64,000 bases of DNA from Platerodrilus igneus (taxonomy: Eukaryota; Arthropoda; Insecta; Coleoptera; Lycidae): positions 1,155,001 to 1,219,000 of the forward strand of contig JARFIW010000881.1 of NCBI GenBank assembly GCA_036346225.1. Direction: 5' to 3'. This document shows positions 1 through 11,452 of this stretch, in pieces. Position 1 is the stretch's first letter. Every line of letters begins with the position of its first letter. The translations under genes and the position numbers were made by a program. The notes under the pieces were generated by a model, which was not told where the DNA came from, ran no database searches, and worked only from the letters and a program-made list of their open reading frames with translations.

Positions 1-506
1 CTTTAGAAAACTAAAAGTAATAAAATAAACGAGGAAGAAAACTAGCAGCAACTAAAACAAGACAGTATTGTCTAGCGTCAAGTATGTACAGGAACAAACA
101 GAGAGCTGGAGTACAAGAATATGTACTTCATACTGTAGTAATAGGAAATCGTCGTAGACGAATAACCTAAAAAGAGAAAAAGGAAAGCGCGTCAATAGAC
201 CGAGAAGTCGACTAAATTGTAATTTCCAAAGAAAAAAAGAGAAAGGTCTAAAAACATATACCACAGGAAGTGAATTAAAAATCAAACCAAGTCAGCACGA
301 AGAACGACAGAAAGTAAGACCGGCCACTGGATAAAGGAGAGGAATGTGGAACGAAAGGAACGAAAAAAAAAAAGAAAAAGAAAACTAAAATCAAAAATAC
401 CATGCAGTAAGTATAAGAACGGAGAAAAAAAAACAGAACAAAGCGAAGTCAGCATAAAAAATCTGGAGCGAGGGGATCAAAAATATGGTTTATAATGTCT
501 GCGTCG
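1..506 (-). other. 3' tail of decayed Ty3/gypsy element
   Basis: Read on the minus strand this stretch lies directly downstream of the end of a gypsy pol pseudogene and is strongly pyrimidine-rich, like the untranslated tail of the related complete element at 23562-24327. No convincing protein is encoded; the short open frame at 52-285 is low-complexity and hydrophobic. No LTR or polypurine tract could be identified, so the element's 3' end probably lies beyond the window start. Confidence 0.35.
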
Positions 507-2500
507 CTAGAAAGAGAGCAACGCAATATTGGGAACATTAGAATCGTCAGGATGTGCGGGTTTTAGATCTTTGACATGAAATGTCTTTGACACCAGAAGA
601 AACAGTGAGTTCATATGTCCAAGGAGAAACGACTTTAGTGACTGGAAAAGAACCAAAAAATTTAGGAGCAAGTTTGGGTTTAAAATGACGTGAAGCGTCG
701 GAGAGGATAAAATTACGGCGCCAAACGGGATCACCAAGTTAATAGGAGGTAGGAGGACGACATAAATTATAACGATGGTGGGTTTTTCGGTACGTAGGAA
801 AAAGTTCTTAAGAATATGGGAATGAATAGTCTTGAAATAATCGTGGCCAGGAGAAGGATTTTCAGTCCTGAGAATCGGCAGCGATCGAAGGGTTGTGGCT
901 TCGGTAAAGGATATTGTCCACTACGGACCAGGAAGGATAATGGCGAGGGGAATGTGGAACTTTCTGAAGCATGGAGTTGTACCAAGGATTAAGAGTAAGA
1001 AGGGTGACACCCAAGGAATTAATGGCAGAAACAGAGAAAGGTTCGAGTACCGGAACGAATCGAGAAAAGGCATCAGGGACGACATGGTCTTTCCCTTTTC
1101 GATGGAGGATAATGAAGTCATACTGCTGGAGTTTGATGGACTAGCGAGCTAAGCGACCATTGGGGCTTTGTAGATTATTAAGTCAGATCAAAGAATGGTG
1201 TTGATGATGACCGTGAAGTGACTACCTTCTATATAGGGTCGAAACTTTCGATAGCCCAAAGAAAGGCTAAACATTGTTTTTCGGTCACACTATAGTGACG
1301 TTCGGCTTTCTTTAGATAATAACTAATGTAACTGATGACTTTCTCCTGGGTTCCATCCTGTTGATTTAAAACGGCGCCGAGCCCAAAATCAGAGGCGTCG
1401 GTTTGAATAGTAATTGGGACAGCTAAGAATTGGTGCTGAAACTAAGTGTTTCTTAAGTTTTTCAAAGGAATTTTGGCATTCAGAGGACTAGTAGAATTTT
1501 ACGTGCTTCTTAGTAGGCGCAGTAATGGGAGCAGTGACCGAAAAAAAGTTAGGTATTAAGCGACGATACCCAATAACCGCTCCGACAATCCGTCGAACCT
1601 CAGTAACAGAAGTAGGACGTAGGTTGAGAATAGCAGAAACTTTTTCCGGATCGACATGAAGACTTTGACGGTTCACAACGTATCCTATATATTTGGGCTC
1701 AGAACGAGAAAAGTTACATTTCTCTTTACTAAGAGTAAGACCAACAGAATTCAAGCAAAAAAGTATTTTCTGTAATACCTTTAAGTGCTTTTCGAATATA
1801 GGAGTAGCAAGTATGGTGTTATCAAGGTACGTAAAACAATATGGTTCAAGTTCGGCTTCCAGCCCACGATCGATCAGACGCTGAATTGTAGCAGAAGCAC
1901 CATGAAGTCCAAAAAGCATTCTGAAACAAACCTCGACTGAATGCCGTAAAAGCCGTAGCGGACTTCAGCTCAGCAGAAATAGGTAATTGCCAGTAAGCAG
2001 AACGAATGTCTAAGCAAGTAAGAAATTTGGCATCATATAGACGGTCTAAATTCGTAAAAATATAAGGGAGTGGATAAGCATCCTTCTTAGTTACGCTATT
2101 GACTTTACCAAATTCAATGCAGAAGCGATGGGCACCATATTTCTTAGACACCATAACAATAAAACTGGACCATAGACTATTAGATGATTCCACTACATTA
2201 TTGTTCAACATCTCATCCAGTTTTTGATTGGAATAACTCCATAATACCGGAGAAAGCAGATAATATTGTTATTTGATCAGTTCGGAGGACGTACGGATGT
2301 GATGCTGGATTAGGGTAGCACAACCAAGACCAAGATGTTGTTTGAAAAAGGGACAGAAAATAACAAAATCTAGATGACGTTTTTGTTCGGGAGTAAGGTC
2401 GGACACACACACACACACACACACACACGGTCTACAGAAAGTCAACTCACACGGATGGGTACTTAAACGCCAAGTTACGTCATCACCTGGCATAATTCTA
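507..2500 (-). pseudogene. pol: Ty3/gypsy pol remnant (PR end, RT, RNase H, IN end)
   Basis: Decayed pol of the same family as the complete element at 17.1-26.0 kb. Reading the minus strand from 2500 downward one meets the protease-RT linker (2213-2493), the reverse transcriptase in two overlapping frames (1846-2211, then 1488-1919, so a frameshift lies near 1850-1920), the end of RNase H around 1050-1150 (residues VVPDAFSR correspond to VVPDALSR in the complete copy), and the integrase C-terminal module around 507-740 (LAPKFFGSF, then a VKDLKP motif). The RT palm motif reads YLDN rather than YLDD. The integrase zinc finger and DDE core appear to be deleted between about 760 and 860. Multiple stops make this non-functional. 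Its 5' side abuts a Penelope-like fragment. Confidence 0.85.
2403..2428. repeat. (AC)13 microsatellite
   Basis: A pure AC dinucleotide run lying inside the gypsy protease-RT linker remnant; it must postdate or have expanded within that copy. Confidence 0.95.
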
Positions 2501-2514
2501 TTCTGTTGTAAAAA

Positions 2515-3175
2515 CCTTAGTTACACGGTGCCAAAGACTAGCAGACGACAAAAATTAACATGAGGAAATACAGAAGTTTCGAAAAGCACTCAAGAAGAAT
2601 GGATACTCACGGCTAACCATTCAGAAGTCACTATCAACCAGGAGACCTGAACTATAGCCGGAGTACCACTAACTACAGCATATTTACCATTCGTTAAAGG
2701 GACAACCGACAGAATCAACAGAATCCTACGTAAACACAAAATAGTTACCACATTCAACACTCATAGAAAAATCAGCGCAACCCTAAGGAATTCCAAAGAT
2801 CAGATCCCGTTAGAAAACCAAAGAGTCTAGGAAATACCATGCTCAGACTGCAACATATCTTAGATTGGGCAGACAAACAGAAGAATTAGTGTTAGGAAAG
2901 AAGAACATAAAAATGCAATAAAGACGAACGAAAAACCTCATTGCTAGCTCAATACTTCAGTACTACAGGTCACAACATCGACTTCAAGAATACTAGAATG
3001 CTAGCTAATATTGAGCACTACACCTCGAAAATAATCCAAGAAGCCATTAAAATAGAAAAACACCCATATAGTCTCAACACGATGGATGATTAATAAACAC
3101 TGCCGCGGGCATGGAAAGCAGTAAGTATCAGAAAGGAACATTCTGATAAATCAGCCGTGCAGAACAACTAAATAA
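2515..3175 (+). pseudogene. Penelope-like element, RT end and GIY-YIG endonuclease
   Basis: The plus strand encodes, in shifting frames, the C-terminal half of a Penelope-like retroelement. Near 2575-2620 it reads ALKKNGYS, a family hallmark. From about 2668 comes LPFVKGTTDRI, the conserved stretch before the endonuclease. From 2834 comes IPCSDCN followed by a stop and IGQTNRRISVRKEEH. This is the GIY-YIG nuclease core, with the tyrosine of the expected YIGQT replaced by a stop (TAG). A frameshift near 2935 leads to GHNIDF and then KIIQEAIKIEKHP, the usual end of the domain. GIY-YIG is the endonuclease class of Penelope elements and nicks target DNA for priming. The copy is dead because of the stop and frameshifts, and 5'-truncated because the RT palm is absent. 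Confidence 0.85.
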
Positions 3176-3300
3176 TACGTACCAAGACCAATGACACGGA
3201 GCCGCGCCACAAATCAAGCAAGTGCAATGGAGCATGTATTCTAACTAGCATTTATAGCAGGATAAAGGAACACTTCTACATTCACTGCTGAACGTACAGA

Positions 3301-3336
3301 ACTTGAAGGTGGCAGATGTGATTTTGCTGAAACGTC
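3301..3336 (+). ncRNA. Hammerhead-ribozyme-like motif, copy 1
   Basis: A CTTGAAGG box is followed by a GGCA...TGCT near-complementary stem and then GAAACGTC. This resembles the CUGANGA-stem II-GAAAC core of minimal hammerhead ribozymes known from the terminal repeats of Penelope-like elements, and it sits just downstream of a Penelope nuclease remnant. The first box and stem II both carry mismatches, so self-cleavage is doubtful. Confidence 0.5.
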
Positions 3337-3398
3337 ATCAAATTGGCAATGGTTCACTTCAGAACCAGCCAGCTATGCGGAATAATCAACGCACAGAG

Positions 3399-3433
3399 CC
3401 TGAAAATGGCAGATGTGATTTTGCCGAAACGTT
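3399..3433 (+). ncRNA. Hammerhead-ribozyme-like motif, copy 2
   Basis: Same arrangement as the copy 98 nt upstream: a CTGAAAA box, a perfect 4-bp GGCA/TGCC stem around a GATGTGATTT loop, then GAAACGTT. The 15-base block GGCAGATGTGATTTT is identical in the two copies. Tandem hammerheads are expected where Penelope terminal repeats are tandemly arranged. One core position (usually G) reads A, so activity is uncertain. Confidence 0.5.
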
Positions 3434-3466
3434 AAAATCGACACAAACACGCGAACCCACGCACAC

Positions 3467-3468
<2 letters not shown>

Positions 3469-3498
<30 letters not shown>
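3469..3498. repeat. (AT)15 microsatellite, left border of inverted repeat
   Basis: A pure AT run separating the Penelope fragment from the left arm of the long inverted repeat. Confidence 0.95.
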
Positions 3499-3500
<2 letters not shown>

Positions 3501-4140
3501 CTCAAATTTAGACCAGGGTAGAAAATTAATTAACGACATCAAATAATTTTAATCACCCTGTATAAAGAAACAAATAGAAATTACGTGCGAAATTTATATT
3601 AATTAATTCAATTTTTAAGTAACGGGTATTAAACAAAGTGTACAAATAATAATTAATATTTAATTGGTATTCGCTAAAAATTAAAGGGTAGAAGTCAATG
3701 CTATTCATTATTATTTTAATTGGAGTTAATTGAACGATTATTAAGGTATAATATGCATAAAAGCTTTTAAAAACCCAATAATACCCAAATCGTAGAAGTA
3801 TTACGATTGAACACCTGCGTATTTTAAATGTCGAGTTCTGTTAATTTATTTGGATAAACATGAAAATTCTGCGTATATTGCAAACGGTCGGATAAACCGT
3901 AGCTTATATTAACGAGTAAGGCTAGTTGAACGGTTATTTAACTCAAGTAAGAATCAACGTGGATTGAAATAACCGATACTAAAGAATATCGATTTGCACC
4001 ACTAAGACCAGGTTAAAAAAAGACGGATAGAATGCGCAAGGCAGAGACACGGATAATAAAAGGCGTGACTTGAGCAACGTCACTAGGTTTGCGATTGGTT
4101 GAAATAAGTTGCAGATATGAGAGGTGAAAACAACAATTTC

Positions 4141-4148
4141 TATATAAA
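4141..4148 (+). promoter_or_regulatory. TATA-like box in left arm, pointing inward
   Basis: TATATAAA is followed about 20 bases on by an initiator-like TTCGCAG. The same block is present in the right arm on the opposite strand, so two potential promoters face each other across the palindrome centre. Prediction from sequence only. Confidence 0.3.
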
Positions 4149-5346
4149 ATTAATTAGTTGTTCGCAGACGCGTTGCGCGACGTGTAAAAATTTCTTAAAT
4201 TTTCAACTTGGACGTGTGCAAATTTTGTAGAATCGCTGTGCCGGACTGTCGAAAGGGAACATAGAATGCGAAATTCTAAAAATTGTCCGTTGAGGGACAA
4301 ATCCGACGTGCAAGCGAGCCATTATATAAACCCGTGTTTATATGAGTTTGGCTCTCTTAGATTTTCGATTTTTATTCAATACTTTAAACAGTTTGGCTCT
4401 TAGATTTTTGATTTTATTGAATACTTTAAAATAGTTTGCTCTTTATTTTTTGATGTTATACGATACTGCTAGCAGAATACGTGCTACGATACAAGTTATT
4501 ATGCATTAGTGCACTTAGAAAAGATAGATAAGCGATAAATAAATACATTTAAGTATGCAGCTTTGTATAGCGTGAACGAATTATGAATTGCTTTGCTAAC
4601 TTTCGGGGATATACATAGATGAGTTCCTGAGAAGTCCTGAACCAATTTAGACGAATGGTGGTGTACAAAAATTTTAAAAGCGTTCAGAATCTAAGCCGTA
4701 AACATAAACCAGCTGGAATGGTGGAATTAGCAAGTCCGATGTGCGTTGAAGCCACGAGTGCAGTAACCTTCAGGTAAATTATACAATTTTGTTCGAACTT
4801 TGATGTTTTGGTGGGTGTTGGATATCTTTATAATTTGTTTGATAAAATTGGACAGTAGTGAATTTGTATAAACAACAAATTTTTAATTTTAAGGTGAAAT
4901 TTTCTTGTATAAGTAGAAAGGAGTATTTATCAGGTTTATGTTTTTGATTATGATGAAAATTTGGGTCTGTCTTTGAGCTCAATTAGACTAACCTGATTAA
5001 TTAACGTAAAGGGGTGGGAGATGCTCCGTTTTATTCAGACTCAGGTCTGCAAATATTGTTTATTTAATTAGTATGCATCCTACAAGGACTTTAATTCTGG
5101 ATGCAAATTTAAATGATGACAAATTTGAACGTGAAATTTTTTGATGCTAAAATTTATGCTGAAATTTAATTTTGAAATTTTAATGTATTATGAATATTGA
5201 TGTAAATAGATTTAACGTTGATGTTTGTGGTAGGAATGTGTTTTTTTTTTTTTATGAATGAGGATGAAAGTTTTAACTAGGTGAGCAGCCGAGGCGGAGA
5301 GAGTAAAGAGGCGATTATCAGAAGGGATTCAACAGGGGAGAATCAC

Positions 5347-5378
5347 ATATATATATACATATAATATATATACATATA

Positions 5379-5430
<52 letters not shown>
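5347..5430. repeat. (AT)n with TACATA interruptions
   Basis: A long AT-dinucleotide tract at the inner end of the left arm. It separates that arm from the central hairpin. The right-hand counterpart is a shorter AT run at 5753-5768. Confidence 0.95.
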
Positions 5431-5433
<3 letters not shown>

Positions 5434-5482
5434 AGGTAGTTAATTACACAAGGTAAGTTGATAAATACTATCGTATTACAGT

Positions 5483-5752
5483 GAATAAGATGAAATAATA
5501 ACTTAGACTTATATGCAAAGCTCAAATGATCATTTCAAATTGAGCTAGTAATTGAAAGATGGAAAATATAAGATCGTGGTCAGGACTTAAACCTGTATCT
5601 TAGTGTAATTGGTAAACGCATGGTCCTAGAAAGAGATACAGGTTCAATTCCTGTCCAAGACCTTATATTTTCCATCTTTCAATTACTAGCTCGATTTGAA
5701 ATGATCATTTGGGCTTTGCATAAACGTCTAAGTTATTATTTCATTTTATTTA
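5483..5752. repeat. Central hairpin of the inverted repeat
   Basis: Arms of about 118 bp (5483-5600 and 5634-5752) are near-perfect reverse complements around a loop of about 33 bases. It is bracketed by AT runs of its own, so it may be an independent foldback unit nested at the palindrome centre. Confidence 0.8.
5601..5662 (+). other. tRNA-like sequence at palindrome centre
   Basis: The run contains an A-box-like TAGTGTAATTGG, a D-arm that can pair (GTGT/ACGC), and a canonical T-arm (ACAGG, loop TTCAATT, CCTGT) with a perfect B-box GGTTCAATTCC, ending CCAAGACC. The anticodon arm is about five bases too short and does not pair, and the 5' acceptor strand is absent. It is therefore a tRNA-derived or SINE-like relic. 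The B-box lies in the hairpin arm and so is partly mirrored on the other strand at 5573-5597. Confidence 0.55.
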
Positions 5753-7157
5753 CTATATATATATATATTGCTGTAAACCTCACCATTATGCGGGAACTAA
5801 GGTTTTCGAATTGAGCCCCAGCGTTGGGCCGTCATTAATTGCTGTGACATGTACAAAAAGCCTCGCTAGTTTCCTGGAATAAAATCACAAAAAATTTTAT
5901 TTTGAACTCGAGCCTCACTTTTGGGCGCTACGATTTGCTGTGATTCTCTTCAGATAATCGTCTCTTTACTCTTTCCGCCTCGGCTGCTCACCTAGTTAAA
6001 ACTCTCATCCTCATTCATAAAAAAAACAGACACATTCCTACCACAAACATCAACGTTAACTCTATTTACATCAATATTCATAATACATTAAAATTTCAAA
6101 ATTAAATTGTAGCATAAGTTCAGTATCATAAAATTTCAAGATTAAATTTGTCATCATTTTAATTTGCATCTAGAATTAAAGTCCTTGTAGGATGCCTACT
6201 AATTAATTTAACAATATTTACAGACCTGAGTCTGAATAAAAGGGAGCATCTTCCACCCCTTTACGTTAATTAAACAGGTTCGTCTAATTGAGCTCAAAGA
6301 CAGACCCAAATTTTCATCATAATCAAGAACATAAATGCTACATACTCCTTTCTACTTAAACAAGAAAATTTCACCTTCAAATTAAAAATTTGTGGTTTGT
6401 ACAAATTCACTACTGTCCATTTTAAGTAAACAAATTATAAAGTTATTCAACACACACCAAAACATCAAAAATCGAACAACAAAGCATAAGTTACCTGAAG
6501 GTTAATGCACTCGTGGCTCCAATGTACATTGTCCTTTGTTAATCACACCATTCCAACTGGGTTATGTTTACGGCTTCTGATTCTGAACGCTTTAAAAATT
6601 TTCTACACCACCATTCATCTAAAGTTGTTTCAGGGCTTTTTAAGAACTCATCTATGTATATCTGAATCTTGTTTTGTGGATCCAATCACGTTTACTAATC
6701 ATTTAATTATTAACACCCCCGAAAATAGCAAAGAAATTCATACTTCTTTCACGCTATACCCAAATTGCCTACTTTTGTTTATTCATTTATCGTTACAAAT
6801 TTGGATACTTAGTACAGTAATACTCGCAAATATAACTAGACTTTTATACCTTGTATTTTCTTTTCTAAGTGCACTAACGCATACTAATTTGTATCGTAGC
6901 ACGTAAATAGCAAACTGTTTTAAAGTATTCAATCAAAATCGAAAATCTAAGAGAGCGAAACTGTTTAAAGTCCGGGTTTATATAATAGTCCGCCCGTATG
7001 TCGGTTTTGTCCCACAAACGTACAATTTCCAGAATTTTGCATACTATGTTCCCTTTCGACAGTCGGGCACAGCGATTCTTATTAAATTTGCACTCGCACC
7101 AGTTAAATCTCAGAAATTTTCCACACGGCACGCAACGTCTGAGAACAACTAATTAAA

Positions 7158-7164
7158 TTTTATA
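7158..7164 (-). promoter_or_regulatory. TATA-like box in right arm, pointing inward
   Basis: On the minus strand TATAAAA is followed by the same TTAATTAGTTGTTC block as in the left arm. With the left copy it forms a convergent pair, which would give overlapping transcripts if both were active. Confidence 0.25.
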
Positions 7165-8008
7165 CAGAAATGTTATTTTTACACCTCTCATATTTGCATC
7201 CTATTTCCACCAATCGCAAACCCAGTGACGTTGCTCAAATCACGCCTTTAATTATCCGTGTCTCTGTCTTGCGCATATTATCCGTCTCTATCTACCCCGT
7301 TCTGAGTGGTACAAATCGATATTCTTTATTATCGGTTATTTCAATCCACGTGGACTGTTAAATAACCCACTTTATTAGCATTTCCCGTGAATATTAAGCG
7401 ACGGTTTCTCCAACATTCTCTGTAATCATTTGTTATCCACAAAATTTAAGCAGAACGTGACTTTTAAAAATACGCAGGTGTTCAATCGTAATACTTCTAA
7501 ATAACACTTCTACGATTTGGGATATTCCACTTATTTTAAGCTTCCTATTAGCGATTTGTTTATCAACTTTGGACTTTCCACAGGCTTTTATGCTTATTAT
7601 ACCTTAATAATCGTTCAATTAACTCCAATTACAATAATAATGAATGACATTGACTTCTACCCTTTAATTTTTAGTGAATCCTAATTAAATATTAATTATT
7701 ATTTGTACATTTTGTTTAATACCGGTTACTTTTGACTTGAATTAATTAATATAAATTTTGCACGTAATTTCTATTTGTTTCTTTACTTGGAATAATTTAA
7801 ATTACATACACGTTGAGCATTTTAATTCTGCTTCTTTTTATAGAAAGCGTCTAGTAAATAATTTAAATCCCTTATTTTTAGTGAAACGAATAAATTTGTA
7901 TGCTCCACGGTTTTTAATAACGCGTATTATCTAATAAAATTCCTTATACATGGTGATTAAAATTATTTGATGTCGTTAATTAATTTTCTACCCTAGTCTA
8001 AATTTGAG

Positions 8009-8009
<1 letters not shown>

Positions 8010-8074
<65 letters not shown>
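8010..8074. repeat. (AT)32 microsatellite, right border of inverted repeat
   Basis: A pure AT run immediately outside the right arm. It mirrors the tract at 3469-3498. Confidence 0.95.
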
Positions 8075-8076
<2 letters not shown>

Positions 8077-11000
8077 TGAATTATTTAACCATTGAACTGT
8101 CAAAACTAAATATCATTTGAGAATGTTACTACTTGTGGCTACACAAGGCATGGTTAATGAACTATTTGTAAGGTCTAAGTGGTACTATTAAATCATTAGT
8201 TTATAAATGATTGTTATTGATAATATTTGTAGGTATTGAAGTTAAATGCCTACATAAAAAATTATTGACCACTCGTAATAATCTTTTATTGATGAAAGTG
8301 AAAGTGCATTAGATTTGATATAATACTAATGTAATTAAAATGATTGAAGTATTTATATTAAACCTTATAGACAATAGAGATTTATATCTATTCAATGCAG
8401 TTATTATTCATTGTAACAAGTCACCGCAAATAATGGTAATAACTAAAAGTGAACCCTTATGAATATTTTGATCTTAGTATGAAGCTAAATAAGTTTTATT
8501 TTATGAAGCACAAATTGAGTCTTTGTGGTTTCTTTATTTTTGTTTCACAGCCACTATAAAGCAGTGTTCCTGGAGTCTACAGGAGGTTTTCATGCAAGCT
8601 GTAAATGGTTATTGATCAAGCTTCATGTTTGTTTTTATTGTGTACAACAAAGGTTTCCGCATTTTCCTTCTATTCCGCGATTTATCGAGTCTGTGGTAGT
8701 ATTAAAAATTCGTTGCACCATAATCGTTCACGATCCTGCTTACACTCTTCAAAGTTTAATACTCAATCAACTAATTGTTCTTTATGTGATTCTCCTGTTC
8801 TAGAAGCCACACTCCATCTTACTATACCCTGAGCTTACTAAAACTCATAGAAATCTCTGGGTCTCTTAGGAATTCCTCCCTTTTCTCTCGTGGGAAAGAG
8901 AAAAATAGTATAACCCCAATTAAAAAGTGTGAATTGAAGTATGTTAGGGTGGTGTCAAGAGCGTAACACCATTTTAATCACGTAATAGAGGTAACCTAAA
9001 ACAAGCGTGTAAAATATATTTTCCTTGAGCTCCTGTAATTACACACGATAGAATCATTGTAATTTGTTCTTTAGCCACTACATTAGATTCTCTTTAACTG
9101 TTGCATTTTTGGCAGGATACCCTATTTCCCAATCAACAATGTATACCTTTTTAATTATGTAAGTAGTCAATGTAAGTTAATCTAATTAGAACTTGTGCAT
9201 AAGTGAGAAAAAGAAATGTAACTATAGAGAGTCTAGAATAAAATATTTAAATGCAAGATACTGATTTATTTAAAATAAACATTGAAAATATTTTAAAAAC
9301 AATTTCTAGAAAATATGAGCGAGCCATTAATATGATTCTAGCCCAAAGAGTAAAGAGTTTTCTTTTCACTTGACGTAATTTAGTACTAATATGAAGTTAA
9401 CTGATTCTAGTTCTAAATGTGTTGTGGGGCGCCTAACCAACCAATATCAGTATGATACTATAGCCAGGCAATAATGGTAACTTATAAATAACTGGCCATT
9501 AATGATCTACACAGCATGTTCAAGACAATTTCACTCTATCATCTAAAAATGTAGTTGCCTCCATTCCTAAAGTTGCTGACAAGCAATTTTGTCTTATCGT
9601 ACAAGGGTGCAGTGATTTTGCATCAAGCATTATATATTGACACTACTTAAATCATTTTCATGTAATTAATTCATTATAGTGTAATAGGCCGCCTCTGCAT
9701 GTATTTGAAGTAGCAAATATATTAGCGCAGGTTGAGATAGGAAGTCCAGTAGGGTTTGCGAAATGATCAAGACGTAGCTGAGGAAGGCTAGACTATGCTA
9801 ACAAGAATGTTACGTTTAAAAATTGTTCAGATTCAATACTAAAATTTTGAAGGTAGAGGAGGTAGTAAAGGAAGAGTGAGTGTGCTGCAGGCGGATTAAT
9901 TGTTCCAACAAGGAAACATTCAAATAAGTCTGTACTTTTAATGTTTCATTATCGTTTAATTAGCTCCACAAACTGATGTATAATTATATTAAAAAAATTG
10001 ATGTTAAATTTTCGAATTACTAATATTAAATGCCATGAATAGAGTATGCGTATTTATTTATTTGTGCAATTTGAAGAAGCACTAATTTGAACTACCAATC
10101 GTATATGTGGTTGGTTTACTGGTTGGGCCATTTATCATCAAGTGCTACTACTAAATGCACGCTTTCACGTATCCAGTTAAACGCTCAATGTGCTTGCAGG
10201 TCGATCTCGTAAAAATGAATGAATTTTGAATGTTAATTACATCCGCTTATATACAAAATAATCTGAATACGACATTATTCCAGATCCTTCTTGATTTATT
10301 TAGAAGGATTACACACTCTGGGTGATGCAGTATTCCGCCGATTGCACGGTTTTAACGATTTAAAGCTATGATTTATGTGTATCGTGAAAACGTAGCTTAC
10401 CTTCTACTAGCGCACGAAGTTAATGCTTGCTGTCTCTTTCTTCTCCCTTATTGTACTATGGAAAACTATTAAAAATATATTTATCTATTTCATTGCATTT
10501 TAATGTCCGCGCGAGTTCCTTGAACCGGCGTTCATTCAATAATTAACTTATACATTTTTTAGTAAAAATGCCGTATTCAAAAATTCTAAAATTAACGTTT
10601 TGTTTGAAACTCATAAAGTGAAGTTAAATGTTATCTACACATAATTAATAAGGACTTCTTTGTACTTTGAAAACTCAATAAGACTTGCATAGATTTGTAT
10701 TCTAACAGGGTACGGATGCATATTTTTAAACGCGTTTTAAGGTATTTCAAGAGTAATTATTTTTACATACAAGGCTTAAATGAAATTAAAAGGTTTTTGT
10801 ATTTGTCTTGGAATGAAAACTCGTTTTCAGTAGTTATTTATACAAGGAAAAATTAATCGCAATTGCTTTTTTAGTATTTGATTTGCCTTTTAATAAAGTA
10901 CAGATTTTAATACTTTTCAGCGATTTTCTTAAGGTATTTTTCAACGATTAATTTGCATAAGATATCTCATTCGGCTGAAAAGAATTGATTTAAAAATGGG

Positions 11001-11099
11001 GCTTTTAAGTTTTTTATTCATTTTGCAATCTCTGCAATGATGCGATACACGCACGACTTAAAGTTGGGCATCTTTTTATGTTTTGTAATAACGCCTATT
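8075..11099. other. AT-rich DNA with no recognised gene
   Basis: No open frame with family features on either strand. The two overlapping short frames at 8525-8832 have no recognisable motifs. No tandem repeat or terminal repeat structure was seen. Confidence 0.6.
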
Positions 11100-11452
11100 T
11101 ATACAGGGTAGAGAACGAAGTTAAAAAAGCAGACAGAGAAACGGTAGCAGCCTATTGGAATGCTGTGCTTTAGATGTATGAGGATGATAGCATGGACAGA
11201 CAAAGTTAATAACAAATAAGAAGGATATCTGTGGAAAAAAATAGGAGAAATAGAAGGACAGAATACGTTCTAAGGTATTTTTGGGAAATAGTATGGGATA
11301 TATTACAAGCAGAGATAAGAAAATGGAGATAGATGTATACCTAGATCAGATAGTGAAAGATGCAGACTGTGAAAATTTCAGGAAAATGTGTAGGTTAGTT
11401 CAGAATAGGAAACAGTGATGGTACGCGTCTAACCAGTTCCAGGACTGAAAAC
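11100..11452 (+). pseudogene. LINE 3' end fragment
   Basis: A diverged copy of the 3' end of the LINE at 60.5-63.7 kb. Shared landmarks are ATAGCATGGACAGACAAAGTTAA (compare 63385-63407), a GGGATATATTACAAGCAGAGATA block (compare 63518-63540) and TGTGTAGGTTAGTTCAGAATAGGAAACAG with the terminal GTCTAACCAG. It encodes the last part of the ORF2 C-terminal tail but is full of stops. As a 5'-truncated LINE insertion it is expected to have begun near 11100. Confidence 0.8.

Larger units (their letters stand above)
3499..8009. repeat. Very long imperfect inverted repeat (about 4.5 kb)
   Basis: The left arm (3499-5346) is, read backwards and complemented, the right arm (about 5850-8009). The outermost bases match (TTACTCAAATTTAGACC on the left; its complement ends the right arm at 8009). 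So do internal blocks such as 4981-5055 against 6230-6300 and 5235-5330 against 5940-6045. By eye, matched blocks agree at very roughly 85-90%. Unmatched insertions in the right arm lie at about 5771-5935, 7500-7580 and 7795-7945. Both outer borders are (AT)n. The arms contain no recognisable protein; open frames such as 6505-6906 have no family features. The structure could be a foldback element, two head-to-head LTR-like units, or a local palindromic duplication. Confidence 0.85.

Noticed and set aside
895..1152. 85-codon plus-strand open frame
   Set aside because: The opposite strand encodes the RNase H/integrase remnant of the gypsy pol (VVPDAFSR), so this frame is a shadow.
2640..2730. 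Minus-strand similarity to the gypsy protease (TNGKYAVVSG)
   Set aside because: The plus strand reads a clear Penelope stretch here (LPFVKGTTDRI), which fits both neighbours better.
5601..5662. Functional tRNA gene
   Set aside because: The anticodon arm is too short and unpaired and there is no 5' acceptor strand.
6505..6906. 133-codon open frame in the palindrome's right arm
   Set aside because: No family motifs, AT-rich hydrophobic composition, and the matching left-arm block is not open.
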